Positions 26,932-34,965 of a DNA stretch of 41,364 nt are shown here, piece by piece; the stretch's first letter is position 1, and the number at the start of each line of letters is the position of its first letter. A program made the translations under genes and the position numbers. The stretch covers positions 1 through 41,364 of the forward strand of contig NZ_VUKA01000018.1 of NCBI RefSeq assembly GCF_008386565.1, written 5' to 3'. This DNA is from Teichococcus oryzae (GTDB lineage Bacteria; Pseudomonadota; Alphaproteobacteria; Acetobacterales; Acetobacteraceae). A model generated the notes under the pieces. The model was not told the origin of the DNA, ran no database searches, and was given only the letters and a program-made list of their open reading frames with translations.

Positions 26932-27591
26932 TCAGTAGCGCGCCGGCGCCGTGTAGACCGGCACGCCCTGCGGGTGGCCGGAATAGGGCTGGCCGGAATA
27001 AGGCCGGCCGGAATAAGGCTGGTCATGATGGGTCGCGCCGTGCGGCGGCGGGGGCGGCACATAGGCGCCCTGGGGCGGACCCCCGGCGGCGCGGCTGATA
27101 CGGGTCCGGTCGCCGCGCACGATCACCACGCGGTCACCCGCCTGCAGCCCTTCCTCGCCAGTCTGCACCACCGAGATGTCGCCGCCATTGTCCTCGCGGA
27201 TGAAGTATTCCACCGCGTTGCCGCCGCTGACGCCGCCGCCAATGGCGTTGCCGGCCAGGCCGCCCAGGATCGCGCCGCCCAGCCCGGCCAGCGCGTTGGA
27301 GCGCCAGTCGCCGCCGATGAAGCTGCCGCCGACGCCGCCCGCGATGGCGCCCGCCGCAGTGCCGACGCCCGAGCCGCCGCCCTGCACATGCACCGGCCGC
27401 AATCCCACGATGGTGCCGTAGCTGACGGAGGCGGCGCGGCCCACCGCGCCGCTGCTGTAGGTGGTGCCGGTCTGCTGCGGCGCGCAGGCGGCCAGCCCGC
27501 CGCCCAGAACCAGCAGGCACGCGGCGGCGCGGGCCATGGCAAGCCCCCGGCGGCCGGCCGCTTGGTGAAGATCATGCGCGTTGCGCGTCAT
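26932..27591 (-). CDS. glycine-zipper outer membrane lipoprotein (17 kDa antigen/SlyB-like)
   Basis: A 219-residue lipoprotein: signal helix, lipobox L-A-A-C (Cys36), then a glycine zipper with alternating hydrophobic residues (GTAAGAIAGGVGGSFIGG, LGGAILGGLAGNAIGG). A small beta domain follows (YFIREDNGGDISVVQ, GDRVVIVRGDRTRISR). The tail is proline/tyrosine rich with the tetrapeptide P-Y-S-G repeated three times. Glycine-zipper lipoproteins of this kind support envelope integrity. GGGAGA precedes ATG 27591. It converges on arfB. Confidence 0.85.
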   Translation of the reverse strand: MTRNAHDLHQAAGRRGLAMARAAACLLVLGGGLAACAPQQTGTTYSSGAVGRAASVSYGTIVGLRPVHVQGGGSGVGTAAGAIAGGVGGSFIGGDWRSNALAGLGGAILGGLAGNAIGGGVSGGNAVEYFIREDNGGDISVVQTGEEGLQAGDRVVIVRGDRTRISRAAGGPPQGAYVPPPPPHGATHHDQPYSGRPYSGQPYSGHPQGVPVYTAPARY

Positions 27592-28103
27592 CTCGGCATT
27601 CTCCCGCCTGTTGCGGCCAGCGGCATCGATACCTGCCGCGCTGGCCGGCATGGGTCCTCGTGGAAAAGCGGAGCCACCGCGCCCCGGTTGCAAGGCCATG
27701 GGCGCGGAGTCCACCATGGGGCGGAAGCTGCCGCCGGCGCCGGGCGCTGTCCAGTCACCGATGGTGACGGCGATCCGGCGCCGCAACGACTCGGCGGCGT
27801 CTCGCCATGGCGGCCCGGCGGCCATGCCGCCCCTGGCGCCAGCCTGGCCAATTTTCCGCCTGTCTTGCCAAAACAATGCCTTAAAAGATTTCGCGCAAGC
27901 TGCGCCGGACGCATTGTCAGCTTGCACCTGCCGCTGTGCTCCTGTAGGCGGAAAACGGTTGACGTTTCGCTCACTGCGGCGCGTCGGGAAGTTCGGCTGG
28001 TTCACCGCGTGGGGGCGCGGCACCGGTCGCCAGGGGCGCGGCGCTTGGCCGCCCGCCCTGGAGCCGCCTTCCGGCCAGCCGTCACACCGACGGAGAACAG
28101 GGG
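27592..28103. other. divergent intergenic region, 512 nt
   Basis: No convincing gene is seen between the glycine-zipper gene and the transglycosylase gene. An AT-richer patch lies at about 27848-27895 (contains ACAATGCCTTAAAAGATTT), and a -35-like TTGACG at 27959-27964 precedes the plus-strand gene. This must hold the promoters of both divergent genes; no operator could be assigned. Confidence 0.4.
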
Positions 28104-29576
28104 ATGACTCCGTTCCGACTTCGCCCGACCCGTGCCCATGCGCGCGCGGTGATGGCAGTGGGGGCACTGGCTCTACTCGCGGCCTGCGGCAGCAGCCAGC
28201 AGGCGCGCTCACCTGTGACGGCCACCGCGGCCGCGCAGGCGGCAGCTTACCCGCAACCATCGACCTATGATCCGCCAGGCTCGGCGAGCGATCCGTGGGG
28301 GCCCTACATCAAGGAGGCCTCCCGCCGCTTCGACGTGCCGGAGCGCTGGATCCGCGAGGTGATGCGGCAGGAAAGCGCCGGCAAGGTCAATGCGCGCAGC
28401 CCGGTGGGCGCGATGGGCCTGATGCAGGTCATGCCCGGCACCTATGCCGAACTGCGCGACCGGTATGGCCTGGGCAGCGATCCCTACCATCCCTGGAACA
28501 GCATCATGGCCGGCACGGCCTATGTCCGGCAGATGTACGAGTTGTATGGCAGCCCGGCCTTCCTGGCGGCCTACAATGCCGGCCCGCGCCGCCTGGAGGA
28601 ATATCTCTGGAGCGGCAGGGGCCTGCCGGCCGAAACGCGCAACTACGTCGCCCGCATCGGCCCGCGCATCGTCGGCACGCATCCGGGCAGCCGCGCGGCG
28701 CCGGAGGTTTATGCCGCCGCCGAGATCCCGCTGAACATCCCGCCCGGCCCGCGCCGCGGCGACACCGCCACCATGCTGGCGCTGCGCGAGCAGCGCAACG
28801 CCGTGGACCCTGGCATCAGGGTCGCCACCCTGCCGGCCGGCCCCGTGGTCCGCATGGAGCCGATCCCAGATGGCTCCACCTACGAGCCGGTGCAGGTGGC
28901 CAGCCTGGACCCCGCCGTCGGCAGCAACGTGGTCCGCATGGAGCCGATCCCGGACGGCTCGACCTATGCCGCCGAGAAGCCGGCCGAGCCGGCGCCGCTG
29001 CCCGCTCCGGTGGCGGCCCCGGTGCCGGCGGCTTCGCCATCGCTGCTGGCCGCGGCCGCCTTGCCGCGTTCCGCCGCGGCCGCGACGGTGATGGCGGCGG
29101 CGGCGGCGAAGCCCGCTTCGCCCACCCAGTCGCGCATTGCGTCCGCCTTTGCCGAAGCGCCGCGTGCCGTGAGCAAGCCGCCCGTCACCCAGCCGGTTCG
29201 CGAAACGCGGCTGGCCAGCGCGCCGCGCGGCCCGGGCTTCAGCTTGATCGGCACCGCCCATGCCGCGCCCGTGGTGGCGCCGGCGGCGAACACGCTGCGG
29301 CTGCCGGGCCAGGGCGGAGCGCCAACTGGAACCAATGGGGAATGGGGCGTCCAGGTCGGCGCCTTCGCCTCGGCCAATCTGGCGCGCAACGCGGCGAATC
29401 AGGCGCGCGGCCGCCTTGGCATCAGCGGGGCCCGCACCGTTGTCGAAACTGTGGGATCGGGCAGCGCCACGCTGTATCGCGCCCGGGTGATCGGCCTTTC
29501 GCGGGACAGCGCCCAGGCGGCTTGCAGCCGGCTGCGCAGCTCCGGCGCCTGCCTGATCGTGGCCCCGGACGCCTGA
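28104..29576 (+). CDS. lytic transglycosylase lipoprotein with C-terminal SPOR domain
   Basis: A 490-residue murein lytic transglycosylase. The lipobox L-A-A-C is at Cys28. The SLT domain (about 65-190) has catalytic Glu90 in EVMRQESAG, then GAMGLMQVMPGTYAEL, DPYHPWNSIMAGTAYVRQMY and AYNAGP. A long alanine/proline-rich linker contains a 13-residue repeat (VVRMEPIPDGSTY) twice. A SPOR domain at about 415-490 (GVQVGAFASANLARN) would bind denuded septal glycan. The layout resembles RlpA or septal transglycosylases, so a role at the division site is likely. GGAG 8 nt before ATG 28104. Confidence 0.9.
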   Translation: MTPFRLRPTRAHARAVMAVGALALLAACGSSQQARSPVTATAAAQAAAYPQPSTYDPPGSASDPWGPYIKEASRRFDVPERWIREVMRQESAGKVNARSPVGAMGLMQVMPGTYAELRDRYGLGSDPYHPWNSIMAGTAYVRQMYELYGSPAFLAAYNAGPRRLEEYLWSGRGLPAETRNYVARIGPRIVGTHPGSRAAPEVYAAAEIPLNIPPGPRRGDTATMLALREQRNAVDPGIRVATLPAGPVVRMEPIPDGSTYEPVQVASLDPAVGSNVVRMEPIPDGSTYAAEKPAEPAPLPAPVAAPVPAASPSLLAAAALPRSAAAATVMAAAAAKPASPTQSRIASAFAEAPRAVSKPPVTQPVRETRLASAPRGPGFSLIGTAHAAPVVAPAANTLRLPGQGGAPTGTNGEWGVQVGAFASANLARNAANQARGRLGISGARTVVETVGSGSATLYRARVIGLSRDSAQAACSRLRSSGACLIVAPDA

Positions 29577-29597
29577 GGCGCCCGACCTCCGGAACCG

Positions 29598-29631
29598 AAA
29601 AAGGGCGGCACCTGATGGTGCCGCCCTTTTT
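29598..29631. terminator. strong bidirectional intrinsic terminator
   Basis: A perfect inverted repeat: AAAAAGGGCGGCACC, loop TGAT, GGTGCCGCCCTTTTT. The GC stem of 10 bp is flanked by five A on the left and a T run on the right, so it can end transcription of the transglycosylase gene (plus) and of accD-folC (minus) between the two convergent stops. Confidence 0.93.
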
Positions 29632-29648
29632 CATGACCGGAGGCCGGC

Positions 29649-30950
29649 TCAGACGATGGCGGTGCGGTCCGCCTTCAGCACCTCGCCCGCGAGGTAGAGG
29701 CTGCCGCAGATCAGCACGCGGCCGGGCGGGCCGCCCTTCGCCGCGATGGCGCGCAGCGCATCCGCCACTTGCGGGCCGGCCTGGGCGTGGCCGCCGCTGG
29801 CCTCGATGATGGCCTCCACCGGCATGGCCAGGTGCTGGCCCGGCTCGGCCACCGCCCAGAGGCTGTCGGCCAGCGGGACTAGCGGCCGGAGGAAGCGCGC
29901 GGATTCCTTGCCCTGCTTCATGCCGACGACCAGGTGGCGCGGGCGGTCCTGCCAGAGCGGCAGCTGCGCCGCCAGCGCCTCTCCGGCGCCGGCATTGTGG
30001 CCGCCATCCAGCCACAGCTCCCAGTCCGGCGGCAGCAGCGCCGCGAGGTCGCCATGCAGCCTTTGCAGCCGCGCCGGCCAGGTGGCGGTGGCAAGGCCGG
30101 CGGTGATCGCCGCCTCCGTCAGCCAGGACGGGTTCCAGGAGCGCAGGGCGGCGATGGCGATGCCGGCATTGTCCGCCTGGTGCGGCCCGGGCAGGGCCGG
30201 GCGCGGCAGTTCCAGCACCCCGCCGGGATCGGCGTAGCGGAGCCCGCTCTCGGTCGGCTGGATGGTCCAGTCCTGGCCGCGCACGGCCAGGGTGATGTCG
30301 AGGCTGGCCGCCACGTCCTCCAGCACCATCTGCGCCTCGGGCGGCTGGTTGCCGGTGGCGGCGGGCGTGCCGCGCTTCAGGATGCCGGCCTTCTCTCCGG
30401 CGATCTTCGCCAGCGTGTCACCCAGGAAGTCCATGTGGTCCATGGAAATGCTGGTGATGGCGCAGGCCACCGGATGGTCCACCACGTTGGTGGCATCGAA
30501 CCGGCCGCCGAGCCCGGTTTCCAGCACCAGCAGGTCTGCGGGGACGCGGCTGAACAACAGGAAGGCGGCGCCGGTGATCACCTCGAACACGGTGATCGGG
30601 GCGCCGGCATTGACCTGCTCCACCTCCTCCAGCGTGGCTTCCAGGAGGGCGTCGGACACCAGCGTGCCGGCCATCCGGATGCGCTCGTTGAAGTGGACGA
30701 GGTGAGGCGAGGAATACACATGCACGCGCTGCCCCGCCGCTTCCGCGATGGCGCGCAGGAAGGCGCAGGTGGAGCCCTTGCCATTGGTGCCGGCGACATG
30801 GATCACCGGCGGCAGGTTGCGCTCGGGATGGCCGAGTGCCGCCAGCAGCCGCCGCAGGCGGCCCAGCTCAAGGTCGATGACGCGCGGGAAAAGGCTGTGC
30901 AGCCGTTCGATGATCGCCTCGGCCCGGCCGAGGGGTGCGTCCCCGCTCAC
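29649..30950 (-). CDS. folC: bifunctional folylpolyglutamate synthase/dihydrofolate synthase
   Basis: Mur-ligase-family enzyme adding glutamate to dihydropteroate and folates, 433 residues. P-loop HVAGTNGKGSTCAFLRAI begins at residue 51. Other signatures are VYSSPHLVHFNERIR, LLVLETGLGGRFDATN and TSISMDHMDFLGDTLAKIAGEKAGI. The start ATG 30950 overlaps the accD stop by four bases, the accD-folC arrangement common in proteobacteria. The C-terminus stops just before the bidirectional terminator. Confidence 0.96.
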   Translation of the reverse strand: MSGDAPLGRAEAIIERLHSLFPRVIDLELGRLRRLLAALGHPERNLPPVIHVAGTNGKGSTCAFLRAIAEAAGQRVHVYSSPHLVHFNERIRMAGTLVSDALLEATLEEVEQVNAGAPITVFEVITGAAFLLFSRVPADLLVLETGLGGRFDATNVVDHPVACAITSISMDHMDFLGDTLAKIAGEKAGILKRGTPAATGNQPPEAQMVLEDVAASLDITLAVRGQDWTIQPTESGLRYADPGGVLELPRPALPGPHQADNAGIAIAALRSWNPSWLTEAAITAGLATATWPARLQRLHGDLAALLPPDWELWLDGGHNAGAGEALAAQLPLWQDRPRHLVVGMKQGKESARFLRPLVPLADSLWAVAEPGQHLAMPVEAIIEASGGHAQAGPQVADALRAIAAKGGPPGRVLICGSLYLAGEVLKADRTAIV

Positions 30951-31909
30951 GCTTCCGGCGCTGCCTTCGGCGCGGCGACGGGCGCAGGCTTCATGGCATC
31001 CACCGGCGCGGGCGCCATGGCATCGGCCAGGGCCGGGGCGGGCTCGGGCACCGTGCCGGGCAGAACCGGCTCGCGCAGCAGGCTGATCACCTGCGCCAGC
31101 CGCTCGCGCATCTCGCCACGCTTCACCACCATGTCGAGGATGCCATGCTCCAGCAGGTATTCGGCGCGCTGGAAGCCCTCGGGCAGGGTTTCGCGCACCG
31201 TCTGCTCGATGACGCGCGCGCCGGCGAAGCCGATCAACGCCTTGGGCTCGGCGATGTGGATGTCGCCCAGCATGGCGAAGGAGGCGGTGACGCCGCCGGT
31301 GGTGGGATCGGCCATCACCACGATGAAGGGCAGCCCGGCTTCCTTCACCATCTGCGTCGCGATCACCGTGCGCGGCATCTGCATCAGGCTGACCGCGCCT
31401 TCCTGCATGCGCGCCCCGCCCGAGGCGGTGAACACGATCAGGGGGGCATCCTGCAGCACGGCGAGCCGCGCGGCCGTGACGATGGCCTCCCCCACGCCGG
31501 GGCTCATGGAGCCGCCCATGAAGCCGAACTCGAAGGCGGCCACCACGGCGCGGCGACCCTCGATGGTGCCATGCGCCACCATCACGGCGTCGTCCATGGC
31601 GGCCTTGGCCTGGGCTTCCTTCAGCCGGTCGGCATATTTCCGCTGGTCGCGGAAACGCAGCGGATCAACCGGCGCCTTGGGCAACTCGATGCGCTGAAAG
31701 CCGGGATCAAGCGTGTATTCGATGCGCTTGGCGGCCGGGATGCGCATGTGGTGGCCGCAATGCGTGCAGACATGCAGCGCCCGCTCCAGGTCGCGATGAA
31801 AGATCATCTGCTCGCAGGCGGGGCATTTGTGCCAAAGATTGTCCGGCACCTCCTTGCGCCCGAGCCATGTCTGGATCTTCGGCAGCGCCCATTCGCTGAT
31901 CCAGTTCAT
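30947..31909 (-). CDS. accD: acetyl-CoA carboxylase carboxyltransferase subunit beta
   Basis: Beta subunit of the carboxyltransferase making malonyl-CoA, 320 residues. The N-terminal zinc ribbon has Cys29, Cys32, Cys48 and Cys51 (CPAC and CTHC). The crotonase-like core follows, with FEFGFMGGSMSPGVGEAI, FTASGGARMQEGAVSLMQM and DPTTGGVTASFAMLGD. The C-terminal 40 residues are an alanine/proline-rich extension (PAPALADAMAPAPVDAM) not needed for the core. The partner accA is not in the window. Confidence 0.97.
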   Translation of the reverse strand: MNWISEWALPKIQTWLGRKEVPDNLWHKCPACEQMIFHRDLERALHVCTHCGHHMRIPAAKRIEYTLDPGFQRIELPKAPVDPLRFRDQRKYADRLKEAQAKAAMDDAVMVAHGTIEGRRAVVAAFEFGFMGGSMSPGVGEAIVTAARLAVLQDAPLIVFTASGGARMQEGAVSLMQMPRTVIATQMVKEAGLPFIVVMADPTTGGVTASFAMLGDIHIAEPKALIGFAGARVIEQTVRETLPEGFQRAEYLLEHGILDMVVKRGEMRERLAQVISLLREPVLPGTVPEPAPALADAMAPAPVDAMKPAPVAAPKAAPEA

Positions 31910-32011
31910 GCGCGATCCCCTCGGTACTGCTGTGCGGACAGGCCGGGGTGGTAGGCCCAGGAGCCGTGTGGAGGCAAGAGCCTACAGCGCCGGAGCACGC
32001 GCGCCCCGGGC

Positions 32012-32920
32012 TCAGCCGCCCCGCATGGCCGGCACCAGCAGGCCGACATTGTGGCGGAACATCGCCGCATAGCCCGGCGCCGGACCTTCCGGCGCGGACA
32101 GCGCATCGGCATAAAGGCGCCCCTGCACCTTGACGCCCGCTTCGGCGGCGAGTCGCCGCAGCGTCGCGGGATTGGCCATGTTCTCCAGGAAGACGGCGGT
32201 GATGCGCTCCCGCTTCAGCAGGCGGATCAATGCGCCGACCTGTGCGGCGGAGGGCTCGCTATGCGTGCTCATGCCCTGGGGCGCATGGAAGCGGACGCCA
32301 TAGGCGGCGCCGAAATAGCCGAAGGCGTCATGGCTGGTGACGACCTTGCGGCGCTCCGGCGGCACCGTCGCGATCTGCTCGCGGACCCATCCATCCAGCG
32401 CGCCGAGTTCCGCCGCCAGGGCATCGCCATTGCTGCGATAGATGGCGGCGCCTGTTGGGTCGGCGGCGGCCAGGGCGGCGGCGATGGCGCGGGCATAATG
32501 CTGGCCGTTGCGCAGATCCTGCCAGGCATGCGGATCGGCGGCGTCGGGGCCATGATCATGGCCATGGCCGGTAGGCTCCAGGCGGCGCGGGGCCAGGCCC
32601 TCCGTCACCGTGGCCACCGCTCCGGAATAGCCGGCGGCGCCGAGCAGGCGGTCGATCCACCCATCGAAGCCCAGCCCGTTGCGGATCACGAGGCGGGCGC
32701 CGCGCAGGGCCTGCGCGTCGGAGGGGCGGGGCTGGAAGGCATGCGCGTCCACATCCGGGCCGGCAATCACATGCAGCGCCACCCGCCCGCCCGCGACCCG
32801 GCCGACCAGGTCGCCCAGAATGGAAAAGGAGGCAACAACCGGCAGCGGCGCCTGGGCGCGGCCGTATCGGAGGGCGGGGGCGGCCAGGGCGAGCCCCAGC
32901 AGGCCACGACGTGCGAGCAT
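32012..32920 (-). CDS. znuA: zinc/manganese ABC transporter substrate-binding protein (ZnuA family)
   Basis: Periplasmic metal-binding lobe protein (PF01297), 302 residues. The signal peptide begins LARRGLLGLALAAP, possibly Tat-type because of the RR. Metal-ligand candidates are His60 in DVDAHAFQP, the His in DPHAWQD, the His in TSHDAFGYFGAAYG and the Asp in LYADALS. A short His-rich loop (GHGHDHG) is typical of zinc rather than manganese importers. No ABC ATPase or permease lies next to it, so it must work with a transporter encoded elsewhere. A candidate Zur site lies just upstream. Confidence 0.88.
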   Translation of the reverse strand: MLARRGLLGLALAAPALRYGRAQAPLPVVASFSILGDLVGRVAGGRVALHVIAGPDVDAHAFQPRPSDAQALRGARLVIRNGLGFDGWIDRLLGAAGYSGAVATVTEGLAPRRLEPTGHGHDHGPDAADPHAWQDLRNGQHYARAIAAALAAADPTGAAIYRSNGDALAAELGALDGWVREQIATVPPERRKVVTSHDAFGYFGAAYGVRFHAPQGMSTHSEPSAAQVGALIRLLKRERITAVFLENMANPATLRRLAAEAGVKVQGRLYADALSAPEGPAPGYAAMFRHNVGLLVPAMRGG

Positions 32921-32931
32921 AGCGGAAAGCC

Positions 32932-32951
32932 TGTAATGTTATAAAGTTCCA
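32932..32951. promoter_or_regulatory. candidate Zur operator
   Basis: TGTAATGTTATAAAGTTCCA starts 12 nt before the znuA ATG. The left half (TGTAATGTTAT) is the known Zur half-site of proteobacteria. The right half matches the expected mirror ATAACATTACA at 8 of 11 positions. The position fits repression of znuA when zinc is plentiful. The site was judged by eye from known consensus, not scored. Confidence 0.55.
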
Positions 32952-32993
32952 AATGCCCTGACGGGATGCTCCGCGCAAGCGCTTCCCTCGCGA

Positions 32994-33785
32994 TCAGGAC
33001 CGGCGGAACATCCGCATCAGCCTTGTCCAGATGCCATCCGGGCGCCTGGCGATCCGTTGATGCGCCACATGCGGCCGGCGGGCCGGCGGGGGCAGGGCGC
33101 TGGCCAGGGTGTGGCGATCCCCATCCTGCGCCGCGATCAGCCGTCGTTCCAGTGCCACAACCTGCGCCACCACTTCCGGTGGGTTGGTCGCCGCCAGTGC
33201 CTCCACCGTGTTGGCCGCGTCGCTCCAGGCGCCGCTGCGGCGAAGCGCATCGATCACCCGCACCGTCTGCTCAGGGTCCAGCGCCGGGCCGCTGCGCCAC
33301 AGTGCCACGGCATCCTGCCGCCAGATCACCGCCAGATCGGACTTGCCCAGGTCATCGGCCACCCAGGCGGCATGCAGCGTGGCCTCGGCCGCGGCGTGGA
33401 GCGCGCCGGTTTCCTCCAGCACATGCGCCCAGGCCAGGAAGCGCCGCGCCAATGGCGGATGCGCGCTGTCGACGATCAGGGCCCGGAACGGAGCGGCCCC
33501 TACCGCCTCGGCCGCCGCGGGATGGGCGCGGCCGATATCGGGGGCTGCATAGCCGCAATGGGGGCATTGCTGCAGCCAGCGTGCCATGCTGCTCCGCAGG
33601 GGCTGGCCTGGCCGCAGGTCGAGATCCGGCGCCTGTTCCGGCGGGTGGGGCCGGAACGGAACCTGCCGGCTTTCCGTGCCGCACACGGCGCAACGAAGCA
33701 TGCCGGGTGGGCCGCCGGGGCGTGAACCGGCGGAAGGGGAGCCCGCGGAGGGTGAGGAAGTCGCCATCCCCCTCAAACTAGGCAT
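32994..33785 (-). CDS. zinc-ribbon protein of unknown function
   Basis: No family recognised with certainty. The translated protein has two CxxC knuckles (CAVCGTES and, about 45 residues on, CPHCGYAAPDIG), reminiscent of DUF2225-type proteins. Helical pairs resembling degenerate TPRs follow (FLAWAHVLEETGALHAAAEA, DLAVIWRQDAVALWR, VIDALRRSGAWSDAAN). The basic C-terminus is RTRLMRMFRRS-like. Three starts are possible: 33785, 33767 and 33701 (MLRCAVCG). None has a good Shine-Dalgarno; the last would give the most family-like beginning. It is divergent from pip. Confidence 0.7.
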   Translation of the reverse strand: MPSLRGMATSSPSAGSPSAGSRPGGPPGMLRCAVCGTESRQVPFRPHPPEQAPDLDLRPGQPLRSSMARWLQQCPHCGYAAPDIGRAHPAAAEAVGAAPFRALIVDSAHPPLARRFLAWAHVLEETGALHAAAEATLHAAWVADDLGKSDLAVIWRQDAVALWRSGPALDPEQTVRVIDALRRSGAWSDAANTVEALAATNPPEVVAQVVALERRLIAAQDGDRHTLASALPPPARRPHVAHQRIARRPDGIWTRLMRMFRRS

Positions 33786-33881
33786 GAAGCGGCGCCAAGC
33801 GAAGTCCCCTGGCCGTGCAAAGGTTGCGGAAATGTCGCATCGATGTTGCGCCCGCGAGGCGGCCGCGCCAAACATCGGCCT

Positions 33882-34832
33882 ATGCCCCGCGGCGACCTCT
33901 TTCCTGATATCGCGCCCTATGAGACGGGCCTGCTGCCCCTGTCCGGCGGCCATGTGATGTACTGGGAGCAGGTCGGCAACCCGCGTGGCCAGCCGGTGCT
34001 GTTCCTGCATGGCGGGCCCGGGGCAGGGGCGGGCGCGGTGCATCGCCGCTTCTTCGACCCGGCGCATTGGCGCGTGGTGATCTTTGACCAGCGGGGCTCC
34101 GGCCGGTCGCGGCCGTTGGGCGAGCTGGCGCACAACACCACCCCCCATCTTGTGGAAGATATCGAGACGCTGCGGCGCTTCCTCGGCATCGAGGAATGGC
34201 TGCTGTTCGGCGGCTCCTGGGGCTCCACCTTGGCGCTGGCCTATGCCCAGGCGCATCCGGAGCGGACCCAGGGCTGCGTGCTGCGCGGCGTGTTCCTGGG
34301 CCGCCGGCAGGAGGTGGAATGGTTCCTGTGCGGCATGCGCCGGGTGTTCCCGGATGCCTGGGCCCAGTTCGCCGAGCATTTGCCGCCGGATGAGCGGCAT
34401 GACCTCCTGGGTGGTTATCTGCGGCGGCTGACCGACCCGGACCCCCAGGTGCATTTTCCCGCCGCCCGCGCCTGGAGCCAGTATGAGGGCCTGTGCAGCA
34501 CACTGATGCCCAGCCCCGAAACGGTGGCCAGCTTCGCGCAGGACCGCAGCGCCCTTGGCCTCGCACGGATCGAGGCGCATTACTTTGCCCATGACCTGTT
34601 CCTGCCGCCGGAAGGATTGCTTGGCCGGATGCAGCGCATCGCCCATCTTCCGGCGGAGATCGTGCAGGGGCGCTATGACATGGTTTGCCCTGCGGAAAGC
34701 GCCTTCGAACTGGCGGCGTCCTGGCCACGGGCGCGGCTGACGGTGGTGCCGGATGCGGGGCATTCCGCCCTGGAGCCTGGCGTGCGGCTGGCGCTGGTGG
34801 CCGCGGTGGAACGGTTCCGGCGGCGCCCCTGA
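33882..34832 (+). CDS. pip: proline iminopeptidase
   Basis: Alpha/beta hydrolase (S33 family) removing N-terminal proline from peptides, 316 residues. Oxyanion motif FLHGGPGAGAG begins at residue 41, then FDQRGSGRSRP. The nucleophile Ser112 is in GGSWGSTLAL. The Asp is in QGRYDMVCP and the His in DAGHSALEP, giving a complete triad. DIAPYETGLLPLSGGHVMYWE is the usual N-terminus and decides ATG 33882 over 33843. Confidence 0.94.
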   Translation: MPRGDLFPDIAPYETGLLPLSGGHVMYWEQVGNPRGQPVLFLHGGPGAGAGAVHRRFFDPAHWRVVIFDQRGSGRSRPLGELAHNTTPHLVEDIETLRRFLGIEEWLLFGGSWGSTLALAYAQAHPERTQGCVLRGVFLGRRQEVEWFLCGMRRVFPDAWAQFAEHLPPDERHDLLGGYLRRLTDPDPQVHFPAARAWSQYEGLCSTLMPSPETVASFAQDRSALGLARIEAHYFAHDLFLPPEGLLGRMQRIAHLPAEIVQGRYDMVCPAESAFELAASWPRARLTVVPDAGHSALEPGVRLALVAAVERFRRRP

Positions 34833-34884
34833 ACCGCATCCTCCTGGTTCCCTGTTCCGCCGATCCACGCTAGATTGGCCAAAC

Positions 34885-34958
34885 GTCTCCGTAGCTCAGC
34901 AGGATAGAGCACCAGATTCCTAATCTGGGGGCCGTGGGTTCGAATCCCGCCGGGGACA
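34885..34958 (+). tRNA. tRNA-Arg (anticodon CCT)
   Basis: A full cloverleaf can be drawn. The acceptor is GTCTCCG with CGGGGAC (34951-34957) and discriminator A. The D arm is GCTC/GAGC, the anticodon stem CCAGA/TCTGG with loop TTCCTAA (anticodon CCT), and the T arm GTGGG/CCCGC with loop TTCGAAT. CCA is not encoded. The integrase gene ends 8 bp further on, so this gene is the probable attachment site, and its 3' half is expected to be shared with the other end of the element. Confidence 0.95.
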
Positions 34959-34965
34959 TTTCAAA
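34931..34965. other. probable attL core (3' half of tRNA-Arg)
   Basis: The tyrosine integrase reads toward the tRNA and stops at 34966. By analogy with tRNA-integrating phages and islands, the crossover core lies in the anticodon-to-3'-end part of the tRNA. The second copy (attR) must be outside this window, so the exact core cannot be fixed. Confidence 0.6.
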
